The notes under the pieces: model-generated
Told to the model about the DNA's origin: nothing
Databases searched by the model: none
What the model saw: only the letters and a program-made list of their open reading frames with translations
Translations under genes and position numbers: made by a program
Source of the DNA: Paraphotobacterium marinum
Lineage (GTDB): Bacteria; Pseudomonadota; Gammaproteobacteria; Enterobacterales; Vibrionaceae
DNA length: 64,000 nt
Assembly (NCBI RefSeq): GCF_002216855.1
Contig: NZ_CP022355.1
Location: 1,008,695-1,072,694, forward strand
Direction: 5' to 3'
Shown: piece by piece, positions 21,540-31,364 of the stretch
Layout of the letters: each line of letters begins with the position of its first letter
How positions within the stretch are numbered: position 1 is the first letter of the stretch

Positions 21540-22165
21540 TGGAAAACACTCTAAGTTATAGAAAACTTGCAATTGTACCAATTGTACAAAATAATCCAAT
21601 TGCATTGCAGGTATTGGGAGTTTGTTCGGCCTTAGCTGTTACAACTAAAATGGATACTGCTTTTGTTATGTCACTTGCTGTAATTTTTGTCACAGCTTTT
21701 TCAAATCTATTTGTTTCTGTAATCAGAAAAATTATACCTAATAGTGTAAGAATTATTATTCAAATGACAATTATTGCTTCTCTAGTAATATTAGTTGATC
21801 AAGTTCTAAAGGCTTATCTTTATGATATTTCAAAACAATTATCAGTTTTTGTTCCATTAATAATCACTAATTGTATTGTAATGGGACGAGCTGAGGGGTT
21901 TGCAATGAAGTCTAAACCTTTGGAATCATTTGTAGATGGAGTTGGAAATGGTGTGGGTTATGGTTTTATATTAATTACTGTAAGCTTTTTTAGAGAACTC
22001 TTAGGATCAGGTTCAGTATTTGGCTATGAGATTTTACCACTCGCAAAAAATGGTGGATGGTATGAGCCTAATGGACTTATGTTAACAGCACCATCAGCTT
22101 TTTTTATAATTGGACTGATGATTTGGGTTATAAGAATATATAATCCTGAGCAGATTGAAAACTGA
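21539..22165 (+). CDS. nqrD: Na+-translocating NADH:quinone reductase subunit D
   Basis: NqrD is one of two related six-helix membrane subunits (with NqrE) related to RnfE/RnfA; between them they bind an iron-sulfur centre in the membrane. At 208 residues it is the usual size. The conserved cysteine stretches are visible: [14 protein letters not shown] near the first helix and [16 protein letters not shown] in the middle. It is coupled to nqrC by a one-base overlap and followed by nqrE after 10 bases. Confidence 0.97.
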   Translation: MENTLSYRKLAIVPIVQNNPIALQVLGVCSALAVTTKMDTAFVMSLAVIFVTAFSNLFVSVIRKIIPNSVRIIIQMTIIASLVILVDQVLKAYLYDISKQLSVFVPLIITNCIVMGRAEGFAMKSKPLESFVDGVGNGVGYGFILITVSFFRELLGSGSVFGYEILPLAKNGGWYEPNGLMLTAPSAFFIIGLMIWVIRIYNPEQIEN

Positions 22166-22175
22166 AAGGTGAACT

Positions 22176-22772
22176 ATGGAACACTATGTTAATATTCTTA
22201 TTAAATCAGTTTTTATTGATAATATGGCTCTAACCTTTTTCTTGGGTATGTGTACTTTTTTGGCGGTTTCAAAGAAAGTTTCCACTGCTTTTGGCTTGGG
22301 AATTGCTGTTGTACTTGTTTTAACTATTTCAGTACCAATTAACAATTTAATTTATGCTTATATATTAAAAGATAATGCTTTAATTCAAGGATTGGACTTA
22401 ACTTTTTTAAGTTTTATCACTTTTATAGGCGTTATTGCAGCCCTTGTTCAGATTTTAGAAATGGTATTAGATAGGTTTTTCCCATCTCTGTATCACGCTC
22501 TTGGAATCTTTCTTCCATTAATTACTGTTAACTGTGCGATATTTGGTGGCGTATCTTTTATGGTACAAAGAGATTATAACTTTTTAGAATCGATTGCTTT
22601 TGGTTTTGGTTCTGGTGTTGGGTGGATGTTAGCAATCGTGGTTTTAGCAGGTATAAGAGAAAAACTGAAATATGCTGACGTGCCTCCTGCCTTGAGAGGT
22701 TTAGGGATAACATTTATTACAGTGGGTTTGATGTCGCTTGGATTTTTATCATTCTCCGGAATACAATTATAG
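22176..22772 (+). CDS. nqrE: Na+-translocating NADH:quinone reductase subunit E
   Basis: This 198-residue six-helix membrane protein pairs with NqrD. The cysteine motifs [13 protein letters not shown] and [15 protein letters not shown] supply ligands of the intramembrane iron-sulfur centre. The C-terminal segment [23 protein letters not shown] is typical. An AAAGGTGAA ribosome-binding site precedes the ATG. It lies between nqrD and nqrF as in all nqr operons. Confidence 0.97.
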   Translation: MEHYVNILIKSVFIDNMALTFFLGMCTFLAVSKKVSTAFGLGIAVVLVLTISVPINNLIYAYILKDNALIQGLDLTFLSFITFIGVIAALVQILEMVLDRFFPSLYHALGIFLPLITVNCAIFGGVSFMVQRDYNFLESIAFGFGSGVGWMLAIVVLAGIREKLKYADVPPALRGLGITFITVGLMSLGFLSFSGIQL

Positions 22773-22791
22773 AATTAAATGAGGTGTTAAT

Positions 22792-24015
22792 ATGGAAATC
22801 ATTTATGGTGTTTCTATGTTTATCTTAATTATTACGTTATTAGTGATGATAATTTTATTCGCAAAAAATTTACTTATACCATCTGGAGATATTGAAATTA
22901 ATGTGAATAATGATAAAGATAAATCTTTTAAAGCATCTCCAGGAAGTAAGTTATTATCTATTCTTTCTGACAAAGATATTTTTCTATCATCAGCTTGCGG
23001 TGGCGGCGGATCCTGTGGTCAATGCAAAGTGAAAATTTTAAATGGTGGAGGACAAATCTTACCAACAGAGTTAGAGCATATTAGTAGAAAAGAGGCTAAA
23101 TGTGGTGAGCGATTGGCATGTCAGGTCAATGTTAAAAGCGACCTTGAGGTTGAAATACCTGAAGAAGTTTTTGGTGTTAAAAAGTGGGAATGTGAAGTTA
23201 TTTCTAATGATAACAAGGCTACTTTTATAAAGGAATTAGTCTTAAAAATACCTGATGGAGAAGATGTACCTTTTAAAGCAGGGGGATATATTCAGATTGA
23301 AAGTCCACCACATGAAGTATTATATAAAGATTTTGATGTGCAGAAAGAATATATTGATGATTGGGAAAAGTTTAATTTATTCCAATTTAAGTCTAAAAGT
23401 TCAAGTGAAACAATCCGTGCTTATTCAATGGCAAATTACCCTGATGAAAAAGGATTAATAATGCTTAATGTCAGAATAGCAACTCCACCATTGAATAAAC
23501 CTGAGATCCCTCCTGGCATTATGTCCTCATATATTTGGTCATTAAAAAAAGGAGATAAAGTGACTATTTCTGGACCATTTGGAGAATTTTTTGCTAAAGA
23601 GACTAATAATGAAATGATATTCATAGGAGGTGGGGCTGGGATGGCTCCGATGAGATCGCATATTTTTGATCAACTAAAAAGAATTAAAACGAAAAGAAAA
23701 ATATCTTTCTGGTATGGTGCAAGATCTAAAAAGGAAATGTTTTATGTTGAGGATTTTGATATGTTGGCTAGAGAAAATAGTAATTTTTCCTGGCATGTAG
23801 GGTTATCTGATCCTCTACCTGAGGATAAATGGACAGGATCTGTTGGTTTCATCCATAATATTTTGCTAGAAAACTATTTAAAAGATCATGATAATCCTGA
23901 AGACTGTGAATATTATATGTGTGGACCACCAATGATGAATAGTGCAGTTATAGGCATGCTTAAAGACCTTGGTGTTGAAGATGAAAATATTTTTCTAGAT
24001 GATTTTGGTGGCTAA
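22792..24015 (+). CDS. nqrF: Na+-translocating NADH:quinone reductase subunit F
   Basis: NqrF is the entry point for electrons: it oxidises NADH with FAD and passes electrons through a 2Fe-2S cluster. Order of parts in the 407 residues: a membrane anchor (about 4-24), then a plant-type ferredoxin domain with C69, C75, C78 and C110. The ferredoxin-reductase domain follows, with RAYSMANYP for [17 protein letters not shown] for NADH, and the C-terminal LDDFGG. All expected ligands are present. apbE starts three bases after the stop. Confidence 0.98.
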   Translation: MEIIYGVSMFILIITLLVMIILFAKNLLIPSGDIEINVNNDKDKSFKASPGSKLLSILSDKDIFLSSACGGGGSCGQCKVKILNGGGQILPTELEHISRKEAKCGERLACQVNVKSDLEVEIPEEVFGVKKWECEVISNDNKATFIKELVLKIPDGEDVPFKAGGYIQIESPPHEVLYKDFDVQKEYIDDWEKFNLFQFKSKSSSETIRAYSMANYPDEKGLIMLNVRIATPPLNKPEIPPGIMSSYIWSLKKGDKVTISGPFGEFFAKETNNEMIFIGGGAGMAPMRSHIFDQLKRIKTKRKISFWYGARSKKEMFYVEDFDMLARENSNFSWHVGLSDPLPEDKWTGSVGFIHNILLENYLKDHDNPEDCEYYMCGPPMMNSAVIGMLKDLGVEDENIFLDDFGG

Positions 24016-24017
24016 CG

Positions 24018-25047
24018 TTGAAGCTTGTACTCAAAAAATACTTTTTGTTATCGTTATTATTGATAGTTTGTGCATATGCATTTTATCATTTTTTTATGAT
24101 AAAAAGCTTTATACTATATATGGTAATACTATGGGTACCACATTTAGTATAAAATATTATGCCAGAAATGCTCATGATAACGAAGATATCAGTAATAATG
24201 TTAATTCTATTTTAAGAGAAGTTAATTCTAAATTTTCTACTTACGACAAAGAGTCTGAAATCTCTAAATTTAATGCTTTAAAAAGTAACACACCATTTAA
24301 AATGTCCGCTGATTTTAAATATCTTATAAACAAAAGTTTTTCTCTTAATGAACTTACTGATGGTAGATATGATATTACTATTGATCCGTTATTGAAAGTA
24401 TGGGGATTTTACAGCAAACAAAAAAAATACCAACGGAAAATGAAATTAAAAAAACAATGCAATCAGTTGGAATCCAAAGATTAATAGTTAAAAATAATAT
24501 TTTAATAAAAAATACAGATAATGTAAGAATTAACTTGTCATCTCTTGCTAAAGGATATGCCGTTGACTTAATCTCAAATTATTTAAATCAAAATAACATC
24601 ACTAACTACTTAGTGGAAATTGGGGGGGAGATTAGAACTCTGGGAAAAAAAAATAATGGTTCTTGGATTGTTGGTGTCGTTAAACCCTATAGTAGTAAAT
24701 ATCAATCGCAAATTAATTTTAAATTAAACGATCTCGCAATAGCAACATCTGGAACTTACCATAATTACATTATTTATGAAGGTGAACATTATTCTCACTT
24801 AATAGATCCAATATCTGGCAAGCCCATAAATAATAATATTATATCTATGACCGTAATTACTCAATCATGCCTTGACGCGGACGGCTTAGCAACCGCTCTG
24901 GAGCTTACTGGAGTTGAAAAAGCCTTGAAAATTGCAGATAGAAAAAATTTGCCTGTCTATATTATTTACAAACGTAATAACAAAATTAACACAATTGCAT
25001 CAAAATCATTTGAAAAATTTGTGAAAATAAATGGGGTAAAAGTTTAA
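24018..25047 (+). CDS. apbE: FAD:protein FMN transferase ApbE, two frameshifts
   Basis: ApbE attaches FMN to the threonines of NqrB and NqrC. The gene starts at TTG 24018 with GGTGG upstream and encodes a hydrophobic N-terminal segment. The frame then slips at the T7 run 24089-24095 and again at the A8 run 24420-24427. Adding one base at each gives 343 residues, the normal size. Recognisable parts are the NTMGTTFSIKYY start, ITIDPLLKVWGFYS, SSLAKGYAVD, and the metal-binding region around CLDADGLATALELTG. The putative lipobox is non-canonical (IVC), so the protein may be anchored by its N-terminal helix. A dead ApbE would leave the intact Nqr complex without its covalent flavins, which argues against true loss. 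Confidence 0.92.
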
Positions 25048-25256
25048 TGTTAGTGTTAGTAATAACTTTTTTGATTTTTTTAGTTTTTATTCTTTTAATG
25101 TCAGTGGGCTTTCTTTTTCAAAAAAAAACAATAATTGGAAGTTGTGGTGGATTATCAAAAATTGGTATTAAAAGAGTATGCGATTGTCCAAGTCCATGTA
25201 GTGAAAAAAAAATCAAAAATTGGAACAAACATAGAATAGAAATTAAGAATCTTTAA
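25047..25256 (+). CDS. nqrM: Na+-NQR maturation protein NqrM
   Basis: A 69-residue protein with one N-terminal membrane helix (about residues 2-22) and the four-cysteine motif GSCGGLSKIGIKRVCDCPSPC. This is the DUF539 family, shown in Vibrio to be needed for building functional Nqr, apparently by delivering iron to the NqrD/E centre. It overlaps the apbE stop by one base (TAATG) and closes the operon. The short C-terminal tail is basic. Confidence 0.95.
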   Translation: MLVLVITFLIFLVFILLMSVGFLFQKKTIIGSCGGLSKIGIKRVCDCPSPCSEKKIKNWNKHRIEIKNL

Positions 25257-25349
25257 TTATATTGTTTACAATAATATTCTTGCAGTCATTAAATATGTTT
25301 GCAATGAAATCTCTTTTTGACATGGAGATTTTCCTAGATATGATTAAAA

Positions 25350-25373
25350 AAGTACATGTTATACCATGTACTT
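25350..25373. terminator. Bidirectional terminator between nqrM and pepD
   Basis: A perfect 9-bp inverted repeat AAGTACATG / CATGTACTT with a six-base loop, preceded by an A5 run on the plus strand and followed by TTCATTT. It lies between two convergent genes and can serve both. Confidence 0.65.
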
Positions 25374-25382
25374 CATTTCAGA

Positions 25383-26846
25383 CTATAGTTTTTCAGGAAT
25401 TCTTTTTAGAATGGCTGTTAATTGTTGCCAAAATAATTCTACAGATTTTATTTCAACTTTCTCACCTGGCGAATGAGGGTTTTTTATTGTTGGACCAAAA
25501 GAAATCATATCTAGGTTTGGATATGGTTTTTTGAATAAGCCACACTCTAAACCAGCATGAATGACCATTAATTTTGGTTCTTTTTGATAAATCTCAAAGT
25601 AGGTGTCGTTAAAAATTTTTGCAATCTTTGATTTTGGATCAGGATCCCACCCAGGGTAATCACCACTAAACATCGCGTCAACACTAGCAAGTTTAGAGAT
25701 TGATGATAAATTTGATTTTATTCTACGAATACCACTTTCATTTAACGATCTAATTAAGAAAAGAAGTTCAATGTTACTTTCTGTTGAGTGAATAACACCT
25801 AAATTTAAAGAGCTTTCCACAACACCATCAAACTTTGAACTCATTTTTTGTACACCATTTGGATAAGCATTAATTAAATTTAATAACTTTATTTGGCTTT
25901 CCTTAGTTAACACACTTTTAACTTTAGGTCTTTCTTCTAGGTGAATTTCAAATTCTTGGTCATCTTGACTTAATTGTAATTTAAGAGCATCTCTAAAAGT
26001 ATTTATGCAATCAAATAACAGCTGTGCATGCTCCTCTGAGTAACCAAGATACACACTTGATTCACGAGGAATAGCATTTCTTAGGCTACCACCTTTAATA
26101 TCGACTATTCTTCCATTGAACAAATCAATATTGTTTAAAAGGAAATCATTCAACAATTGTATTGCATTACCTCTGTTATCATTGATATTTGCTCCTGAAT
26201 GTCCTCCTTTAAGTTTAGATAGTGATAGTTCAATAAATTTGAGAGTATTGTTTTCAATACTTTCTCTTTCAATATTTATGTTTATTTTGCAATCAGATCC
26301 TCCTGCACAACCAACAAATATATCTCCTTCCTGCTCGGAATCAGTATTTAATAGAATATCAGCATCTAAAAACTTGGGGTTTAAGTTATGAGCACCGGTC
26401 ATGCCAGCTTCTTCGTTGACTGTAAATAAAAACTCAAGTGGGCCATGATCAATATTATTACTTGTCATGACTGCAAGACATGCAGCTAGTCCAATCCCAT
26501 TGTCTGCCCCTAAAGTAGTTTCATTTGCAGTTACCCAGCCATCTTTAACAAAAGTTTCAATTTTATCAGTATGAAAATTATGGCTTGATGTTGTGCTTTT
26601 TTGAGGCACCATATCAAGATGTGCTTGTAGAGCAACGGTTTTTTTATTATAAAAACCTTTTGTAGGTGGTTTCTTAATATATAAGTTGCCTACATCATCT
26701 TGTTTATGTTCCAAGTTATTTTCTGCAACAATGGTAAGAATATAATCTATTAATTTTGATTCATGCCCAGATGGATGCGGAATGGTGCATATTTGGGAAA
26801 AATAATCCCAAACAATTTGAGGCTGTAGATTTAATAAAGAGTTCAA
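25383..26846 (-). CDS. pepD: Cytosol non-specific dipeptidase (aminoacyl-histidine dipeptidase)
   Basis: PepD is an M20-family dinuclear zinc dipeptidase with broad specificity. The product has 487 residues (E. coli 485). Metal ligands and catalytic residues are visible: LQAHLDMVPQ, TLGADNGIG, the catalytic EE of TVNEEAGMTGA, NTDSEQEG, and the late HAGLECGLF. The lid-domain motif GGHSG is also present. It is a single gene, convergent with nqr and divergent from the purine permease. Confidence 0.97.
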   Translation of the reverse strand: MNSLLNLQPQIVWDYFSQICTIPHPSGHESKLIDYILTIVAENNLEHKQDDVGNLYIKKPPTKGFYNKKTVALQAHLDMVPQKSTTSSHNFHTDKIETFVKDGWVTANETTLGADNGIGLAACLAVMTSNNIDHGPLEFLFTVNEEAGMTGAHNLNPKFLDADILLNTDSEQEGDIFVGCAGGSDCKININIERESIENNTLKFIELSLSKLKGGHSGANINDNRGNAIQLLNDFLLNNIDLFNGRIVDIKGGSLRNAIPRESSVYLGYSEEHAQLLFDCINTFRDALKLQLSQDDQEFEIHLEERPKVKSVLTKESQIKLLNLINAYPNGVQKMSSKFDGVVESSLNLGVIHSTESNIELLFLIRSLNESGIRRIKSNLSSISKLASVDAMFSGDYPGWDPDPKSKIAKIFNDTYFEIYQKEPKLMVIHAGLECGLFKKPYPNLDMISFGPTIKNPHSPGEKVEIKSVELFWQQLTAILKRIPEKL

Positions 26847-26947
26847 CTTTCAAAATACCTTTTTTTAAATTACGTAATATAAAATAGAATACTTTCTAAA
26901 AAAATATAATCAACTGGTATTTTAAGTGCTGTAGTAATATAATCACT

Positions 26948-26963
26948 AAGTAAACGTTTGCTT
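26948..26963 (+). promoter_or_regulatory. PurR-like operator upstream of the purine permease
   Basis: AAGTAAACGTTTGCTT fits the PurR consensus ACGCAAACGTTTGCGT at 13 of 16 positions and keeps the central AAACGTTT core intact. A TATAAT at 26938-26943 lies just upstream, so a bound repressor would block initiation. The gene downstream is a purine transporter, which fits purine control. Confidence 0.7.
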
Positions 26964-27009
26964 TTTGGGTATTACGTTTTTTTTTTAATTAAAATAGGTT
27001 TTTTTGATA

Positions 27010-28302
27010 ATGTTAGAAAAAATTTTTAAATTAGCTGAGCATAAAACAAGTGTTAAAACTGAGGCAATTGCAGGTCTTACCACTTTTTTAACCATGGCAT
27101 ATATAATATTTGTTAATCCATCCGTATTAGGTCAAGCTGGTATGGATAAAAGTGCTGTATTTGTTGCAACTTGTTTAGCTGCTGCAATTGGTTGTTTTAT
27201 AATGGGATTTTGGGCTAACTATCCAGTGGCTCAAGCTCCAGGTATGGGATTGAATAGTTTTTTTACCTATACTGTTGTAATAGGAATGGGATATACGTGG
27301 CAGGTCGCTTTAGCAGCGGTATTTTTGTCCGGTGTTTGTTTTATATTATTAAGCATCATTAGAGTTAGAGAATGGATTATTAATGCAATTCCATTGGCTC
27401 TTAGAACTGGTATAGCTGCTGGTGTAGGCTTATTTATAGGCTTTATCGCTTTACAAGAATCACATATCATAATAGCAAATAAAAATACTCTTGTAAGTAT
27501 CGGTGATTTTACTGAGTTTGCTCCTGCAATGACAGCTTTAGGTTTTTTCTTAACTGTTGCTCTTGCTCATAAAGGGTTTAAACCGGCAGTAGTTTTTTCT
27601 ATTTTAATCATTACGTTAATTTCAATCATTTCTGGTCAAACACCATATACTGGATTAGTTTCATTACCACCAAGTATTGCCCCTACTTTTTTACAACTAG
27701 ATTTTTCAGGTGCAATGACAGTAGGTTTGATCTCAGTTGTTTTTGCGTTTTTATTTGTAGACTTATTTGATACAGCTGGAACTTTAGTCGCAATCACAAC
27801 TAAGGCTGGTCTGATCGATAAAAATGGTAAGTTACCAAGATTAAAAAAAGCATTATTAGCAGATAGTACCGCTACAACAATTGGTGCTGTTTTGGGGACA
27901 TCGAATACAACATCATATATAGAAAGTGCTTCTGGTGTAGCGGCTGGAGGTAGAACAGGCTTAACTGCAGTTGTAGTAGGCATTCTTTTTCTGCTTGCAT
28001 TGTTTTTTTCACCTCTTGCAGGAATGGTTCCTTCTTATGCAACTACAGGTGCATTATTATATGTTGCTGTATTAATGATGTCTGGTCTTGCTAATATTGA
28101 TTGGGAGGATGTGACAGAAGCAGCACCTGTTGTCATTACAACATTAATGATGCCTTTAACTTATTCTATTGCAGAGGGTATTTCTTTAGGATTTATTTCA
28201 TACGCTGCCATTAAAATCTTAAGCGGAAAAGCTAAAACAGTTAACATAAGTGTTTTTATTATCGCATTATTATTTTTATTGAAAGTTATATTCATATCTT
28301 AA
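27010..28302 (+). CDS. NCS2-family (AzgA-like) adenine/guanine/hypoxanthine permease
   Basis: An inner-membrane nucleobase:cation symporter of the AzgA branch (relatives in E. coli are AdeP and GhxP). The 430-residue product has the family start EHKTSVKTEAIAGLTTFLTMAYIIFVNP and PGMGLNSFFTY. It also has the LFDTAGTLV and GTSNTTSYIESASGVAAGGRTGLT signatures that shape the substrate site. About 12-14 hydrophobic segments are visible. I start at ATG 27010; a TTG two codons earlier is possible. The PurR-like box upstream suggests induction under purine limitation. Which purine it carries cannot be told from sequence alone. Confidence 0.92.
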   Translation: MLEKIFKLAEHKTSVKTEAIAGLTTFLTMAYIIFVNPSVLGQAGMDKSAVFVATCLAAAIGCFIMGFWANYPVAQAPGMGLNSFFTYTVVIGMGYTWQVALAAVFLSGVCFILLSIIRVREWIINAIPLALRTGIAAGVGLFIGFIALQESHIIIANKNTLVSIGDFTEFAPAMTALGFFLTVALAHKGFKPAVVFSILIITLISIISGQTPYTGLVSLPPSIAPTFLQLDFSGAMTVGLISVVFAFLFVDLFDTAGTLVAITTKAGLIDKNGKLPRLKKALLADSTATTIGAVLGTSNTTSYIESASGVAAGGRTGLTAVVVGILFLLALFFSPLAGMVPSYATTGALLYVAVLMMSGLANIDWEDVTEAAPVVITTLMMPLTYSIAEGISLGFISYAAIKILSGKAKTVNISVFIIALLFLLKVIFIS

Positions 28303-28419
28303 TAACAGATTGTATTTTAAAACATAACTCAATCAAGGAAGATTGTGTTAAAAAAAAATTGTAATAAATGTGAAAACTTTTTAGAATCAAGTTAAAAGAG
28401 TCAGAAGTAATTACAAATC

Positions 28420-29532
28420 ATGTTTGAAAATAAAACTGTTGTTATAAAATTTGGTACAAGTGTATTAACACAAGGTTCTAATCTATTGAGCAAACCTCAT
28501 ATTTTAGATTTTGTGAGACAAATTAAGAAATTAATTGATAATAAATTTAATATAATTATTGTATCATCTGGTGCGATTGCTGCTGGACGTGAGCATTTAA
28601 ATTTCCCAACACTCTCAAATAAGATTGCATACAAACAGATGCTAGCTTCTGTTGGTCAAAGTCAATTGATGAGTGAGTGGGCTAAATATTTTTCAATATA
28701 TGACTTGAATATTGGACAAATGCTATTAACTCGAGCAGATCTTGAAGATCGAAAGAGGTATCTTAATGCCAAAGATCTTTTAGATGAACTTATAGTGAAT
28801 GATATTATTCCTATCATAAATGAAAATGATGCAGTTGCGACGACAGAGATTAAAGTTGGTGATAATGATAATTTATCAGCCTCAGTTGCTGTGCTTGCTA
28901 ATGCTAAGAAACTATTAATGTTAACTGATCAGTCAGGTTTATTTGAAGAAAACCCTACTAAAAATCCTGATGCAAAACTTATCAGAAGTGTCCATAAGAT
29001 AGATCACACAACGTATGCAATTTCACAAGGTTCCTCAACCAAGTTAGGAACAGGAGGAATGTTTACAAAAATTCAAGCAGCAGAAGTAGCTTGTCTTTCT
29101 GGTATAGAAGTCCAAATTGCCTCTGGTTTTGAAGAAAACATTATTTTAGATACAATATTAAGAAAGAAAAGCATAGGCACTACTTTTGAGCCTTCGACTT
29201 TGCCTATTGAAAAAAGAAAATCCTGGATTCTATCTGGTCCTATAAGTAGTGGGGATATTTTTTTAGATGAGGGAGCAAATAGTGCTATTTTAAATAATGG
29301 TAAAAGTTTATTATCCAAGGGTATTATTTCAGTTAAGGGTACTTTTGAACGTGGGGATGTAGTAACTTTATTTTATAAAAATCAACAAATTGCGAAGGGT
29401 ATCACCAGATATTCTAGCGTAGATGTGAAAAAAATAATGCAAAAACATAGTTCAGAAATTAAGAATATCCTCACATATAATTATGGTTCTGAAGTTATTC
29501 ATAGAGATGATTTAGTAATAACTAATAAATAA
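28420..29532 (+). CDS. proB: Glutamate 5-kinase
   Basis: ProB phosphorylates glutamate, the first and feedback-controlled step of proline synthesis. The 370 residues comprise an amino-acid kinase domain (VVIKFGTSVLT, VSSGAIAAGREHL, IINENDAV, KLGTGGM) and a C-terminal PUA domain ending around residue 368. It is followed after nine bases by proA, forming the usual two-gene operon. The upstream spacer holds an imperfect hairpin near 28325-28355 with no U-run, so I do not call it a terminator. Confidence 0.97.
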   Translation: MFENKTVVIKFGTSVLTQGSNLLSKPHILDFVRQIKKLIDNKFNIIIVSSGAIAAGREHLNFPTLSNKIAYKQMLASVGQSQLMSEWAKYFSIYDLNIGQMLLTRADLEDRKRYLNAKDLLDELIVNDIIPIINENDAVATTEIKVGDNDNLSASVAVLANAKKLLMLTDQSGLFEENPTKNPDAKLIRSVHKIDHTTYAISQGSSTKLGTGGMFTKIQAAEVACLSGIEVQIASGFEENIILDTILRKKSIGTTFEPSTLPIEKRKSWILSGPISSGDIFLDEGANSAILNNGKSLLSKGIISVKGTFERGDVVTLFYKNQQIAKGITRYSSVDVKKIMQKHSSEIKNILTYNYGSEVIHRDDLVITNK

Positions 29533-29541
29533 GGATTAGGA

Positions 29542-30816
29542 ATGAATAAAGTTTTAGAAGTTGCTAAAAAAGCAAAAATTGCCACTAGGTCAATTTTAGC
29601 CTTGGATTCTTCGCATAAAAAGGAATTACTAGAAGAAATTTCAAAAGATATCCTCATTAAAAAAGACGGGATTCTTGAAGCTAATAGTTTAGATGTTCAT
29701 AATGCAATTGAAAATAATTTGCCATCTCCTTTAATTGAAAGATTAAAGTTAGACCAACAAAGCTTAGAAATAATTTCTAATGATATTTTAAATGTCGCAG
29801 ATCAAAATGATAGCTTAGGTTTAACTGTAGAGAAAAGAAAGTTAAAAAACGGTCTTGAGTTATCAAAAAAAATTATTCCCATCGGAGTAATTGGGGTTAT
29901 ATATGAATCCAGACCGAACGTTACAATTGATATTGCATCACTTTGTTTAAAAACAAATAATGTTTGCATTTTAAGAGGTGGAAAAGAAACGATAAATACA
30001 AATTTATATCTTGTGAATATTATAAAAAATGTTCTTAGAAAATTTAATTTATCTGAAGATATTGTTCAGTATATTGGAGACACATCAAGAGACTCAATAA
30101 AAGAGTTACTTCAAATGGATGATTATGTTGATTTAATTATACCAAGAGGTGGTTCTCAATTACATGAACTGTGTAAAACAATTAGTAAAATCCCAGTTAT
30201 TATAGGAGGATTTGGGGTTTCACACCTTTTTGTAGATAGGACTGCAAATATTGAAAAAGCCATAAATGTAATTATTGACTCTAAAACTGATAAACCCTCT
30301 GCTTGTAATTCATTAGATACCTTAATTGTACACAAAGATATAATAGAAGATGTTTTTATAAAGTTAGCTCCCGAAATCAATAAATATAAACTCAACACTT
30401 ATTGTGATGAGTTAACACGAAAAATGCTTTTAAAAAAAGGTGTAAATTCAAACTTAATATTCAAAATGACTGAAGAAACGTTAAACACAGAGTGGTTAAG
30501 TTTATCAATAAATGTATTGATTTTAGAATCTACGGAGAAAGTTGTGAGTCATATATTAAATCATAACGCTATTCACTCAGATTCAATCCTAACTGAAGAT
30601 ATCGATAATGCTAATTATTTTGTTGATCATATTGATTCAGCAGCAGTGTATGTAAATTGTTCAACAAGATTTACGGATGGAGCTGCATTTGGGTTAGGAG
30701 CAGAAGTTGCAGTTTCAACTCAAAAAATTCATGCTAGAGGACCAATGGCTATTGATTCTCTAACAAGTTATAAGTGGGTTGGAAAGGGCAATTATTTGTG
30801 TAAATCAAATAAATAA
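29542..30816 (+). CDS. proA: Glutamate-5-semialdehyde dehydrogenase (gamma-glutamyl phosphate reductase)
   Basis: ProA reduces glutamyl phosphate to glutamate semialdehyde with NADPH, the second proline step. It has 424 residues (E. coli 417). The aldehyde-dehydrogenase fold shows GVIGVIYESRPNVT, RGGKETINTN and LIIPRGG. The catalytic cysteine lies in DKPSACNSLDTL, and the C-terminal motif is FTDGAAFGLGAEVAVST. An AAGGATTAGG ribosome-binding region precedes the ATG. It converges on the zinc-free ribosomal protein genes. Confidence 0.97.
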   Translation: MNKVLEVAKKAKIATRSILALDSSHKKELLEEISKDILIKKDGILEANSLDVHNAIENNLPSPLIERLKLDQQSLEIISNDILNVADQNDSLGLTVEKRKLKNGLELSKKIIPIGVIGVIYESRPNVTIDIASLCLKTNNVCILRGGKETINTNLYLVNIIKNVLRKFNLSEDIVQYIGDTSRDSIKELLQMDDYVDLIIPRGGSQLHELCKTISKIPVIIGGFGVSHLFVDRTANIEKAINVIIDSKTDKPSACNSLDTLIVHKDIIEDVFIKLAPEINKYKLNTYCDELTRKMLLKKGVNSNLIFKMTEETLNTEWLSLSINVLILESTEKVVSHILNHNAIHSDSILTEDIDNANYFVDHIDSAAVYVNCSTRFTDGAAFGLGAEVAVSTQKIHARGPMAIDSLTSYKWVGKGNYLCKSNK

Positions 30817-30900
30817 TTTAGGAAATTAGCATATTTCATTAAAAAATAAAAGATTCAATTTTTTAAGAAATTAGTTTATAGAAAAAATAAAAACACTTAT

Positions 30901-31044
30901 TTATTTTTTCTTTTTTGCTTTTCCCTGAACAGCCTTAAATCTTGGGTTTGTTTTGCATATAACATAAATTCTGCCTCTACGTTTAACAATTTGACAGTCT
31001 TTGCTTCTGTTTTTGGCACTTTTTAGAGAACTCAAAACTTGCAT
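30901..31044 (-). CDS. rpmJ2: Zinc-independent 50S ribosomal protein L36 paralogue (YkgO type)
   Basis: A 47-residue basic protein starting [14 protein letters not shown] and containing [26 protein letters not shown], closely like E. coli YkgO. It lacks the CxxC...CxxxxH zinc ribbon of ordinary L36, so it is the C-minus form that replaces zinc-containing L36 when zinc is scarce. Its ATG shares one base with the rpmE2 stop (TAATG), so the two are coupled and share the Zur-like promoter upstream. Confidence 0.94.
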   Translation of the reverse strand: MQVLSSLKSAKNRSKDCQIVKRRGRIYVICKTNPRFKAVQGKAKKKK

Positions 31045-31304
31045 TACTTATTCGCCTTAATTGTATTGACACTAAATTGCTTTTTGAATCTTGCCACTCT
31101 TCCATCTTGTTTGGTAGATTTGCTTTTACCAGTATAAAAAGGGTGAGAGTGTGATGATACATCAAGGGTCATGTAAGGATATGTTTTTCCATCAAGTTCA
31201 ATCGTCCTGGAAGTTTTCACAGTAGATCCGACTATAATATACTCGTTTACACCAGTATCATGAAAGGCAACTTGCCTATATTTAGGGTGAATATTCGGTT
31301 TCAT
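31044..31304 (-). CDS. rpmE2: Zinc-independent 50S ribosomal protein L31 type B
   Basis: The 86-residue product reads like E. coli Ykg[36 protein letters not shown], and [13 protein letters not shown]. Type B L31 lacks the CxxC zinc pair of RpmE and replaces it in zinc-starved ribosomes, releasing zinc. In many proteobacteria the rpmE2-rpmJ2 pair is repressed by Zur. The promoter region here carries a good Zur-like box over the -10 element. Confidence 0.95.
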   Translation of the reverse strand: MKPNIHPKYRQVAFHDTGVNEYIIVGSTVKTSRTIELDGKTYPYMTLDVSSHSHPFYTGKSKSTKQDGRVARFKKQFSVNTIKANK

Positions 31305-31328
31305 TTTTATCTCATTATTAGTTGATGT

Positions 31329-31345
31329 GTGTTACATCATAACAT
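31329..31345 (-). promoter_or_regulatory. Zur-like operator of rpmE2-rpmJ2
   Basis: GTGTTACATCATAACAT (plus strand) agrees at 13 of 17 positions with the gammaproteobacterial Zur core ATGTTATAATATAACAT and has near-perfect dyad halves. It covers the -10 hexamer TATGAT (31341-31336, minus strand) of the rpmE2 promoter and lies 25 bases before the start codon, where a zinc-loaded repressor would act. Confidence 0.6.
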
Positions 31346-31364
31346 GCGTAAGATAATAACGCAA
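31336..31364 (-). promoter_or_regulatory. rpmE2 promoter
   Basis: On the minus strand TTGCGT (31364-31359) and TATGAT (31341-31336) are separated by exactly 17 bases. The -10 lies inside the Zur-like box and the -35 inside the left arm of the large palindrome 31358-31388. Confidence 0.5.

Noticed and set aside
25262..25534. 90-codon open frame on the plus strand after nqrM
   Set aside because: Crosses the nqrM/pepD terminator and runs antisense into conserved pepD sequence; no ribosome-binding site.
28325..28360. Terminator after the purine permease
   Set aside because: The imperfect stem is followed by an A-run, not a U-run, on the transcribed strand, and the reverse strand carries no gene ending here.
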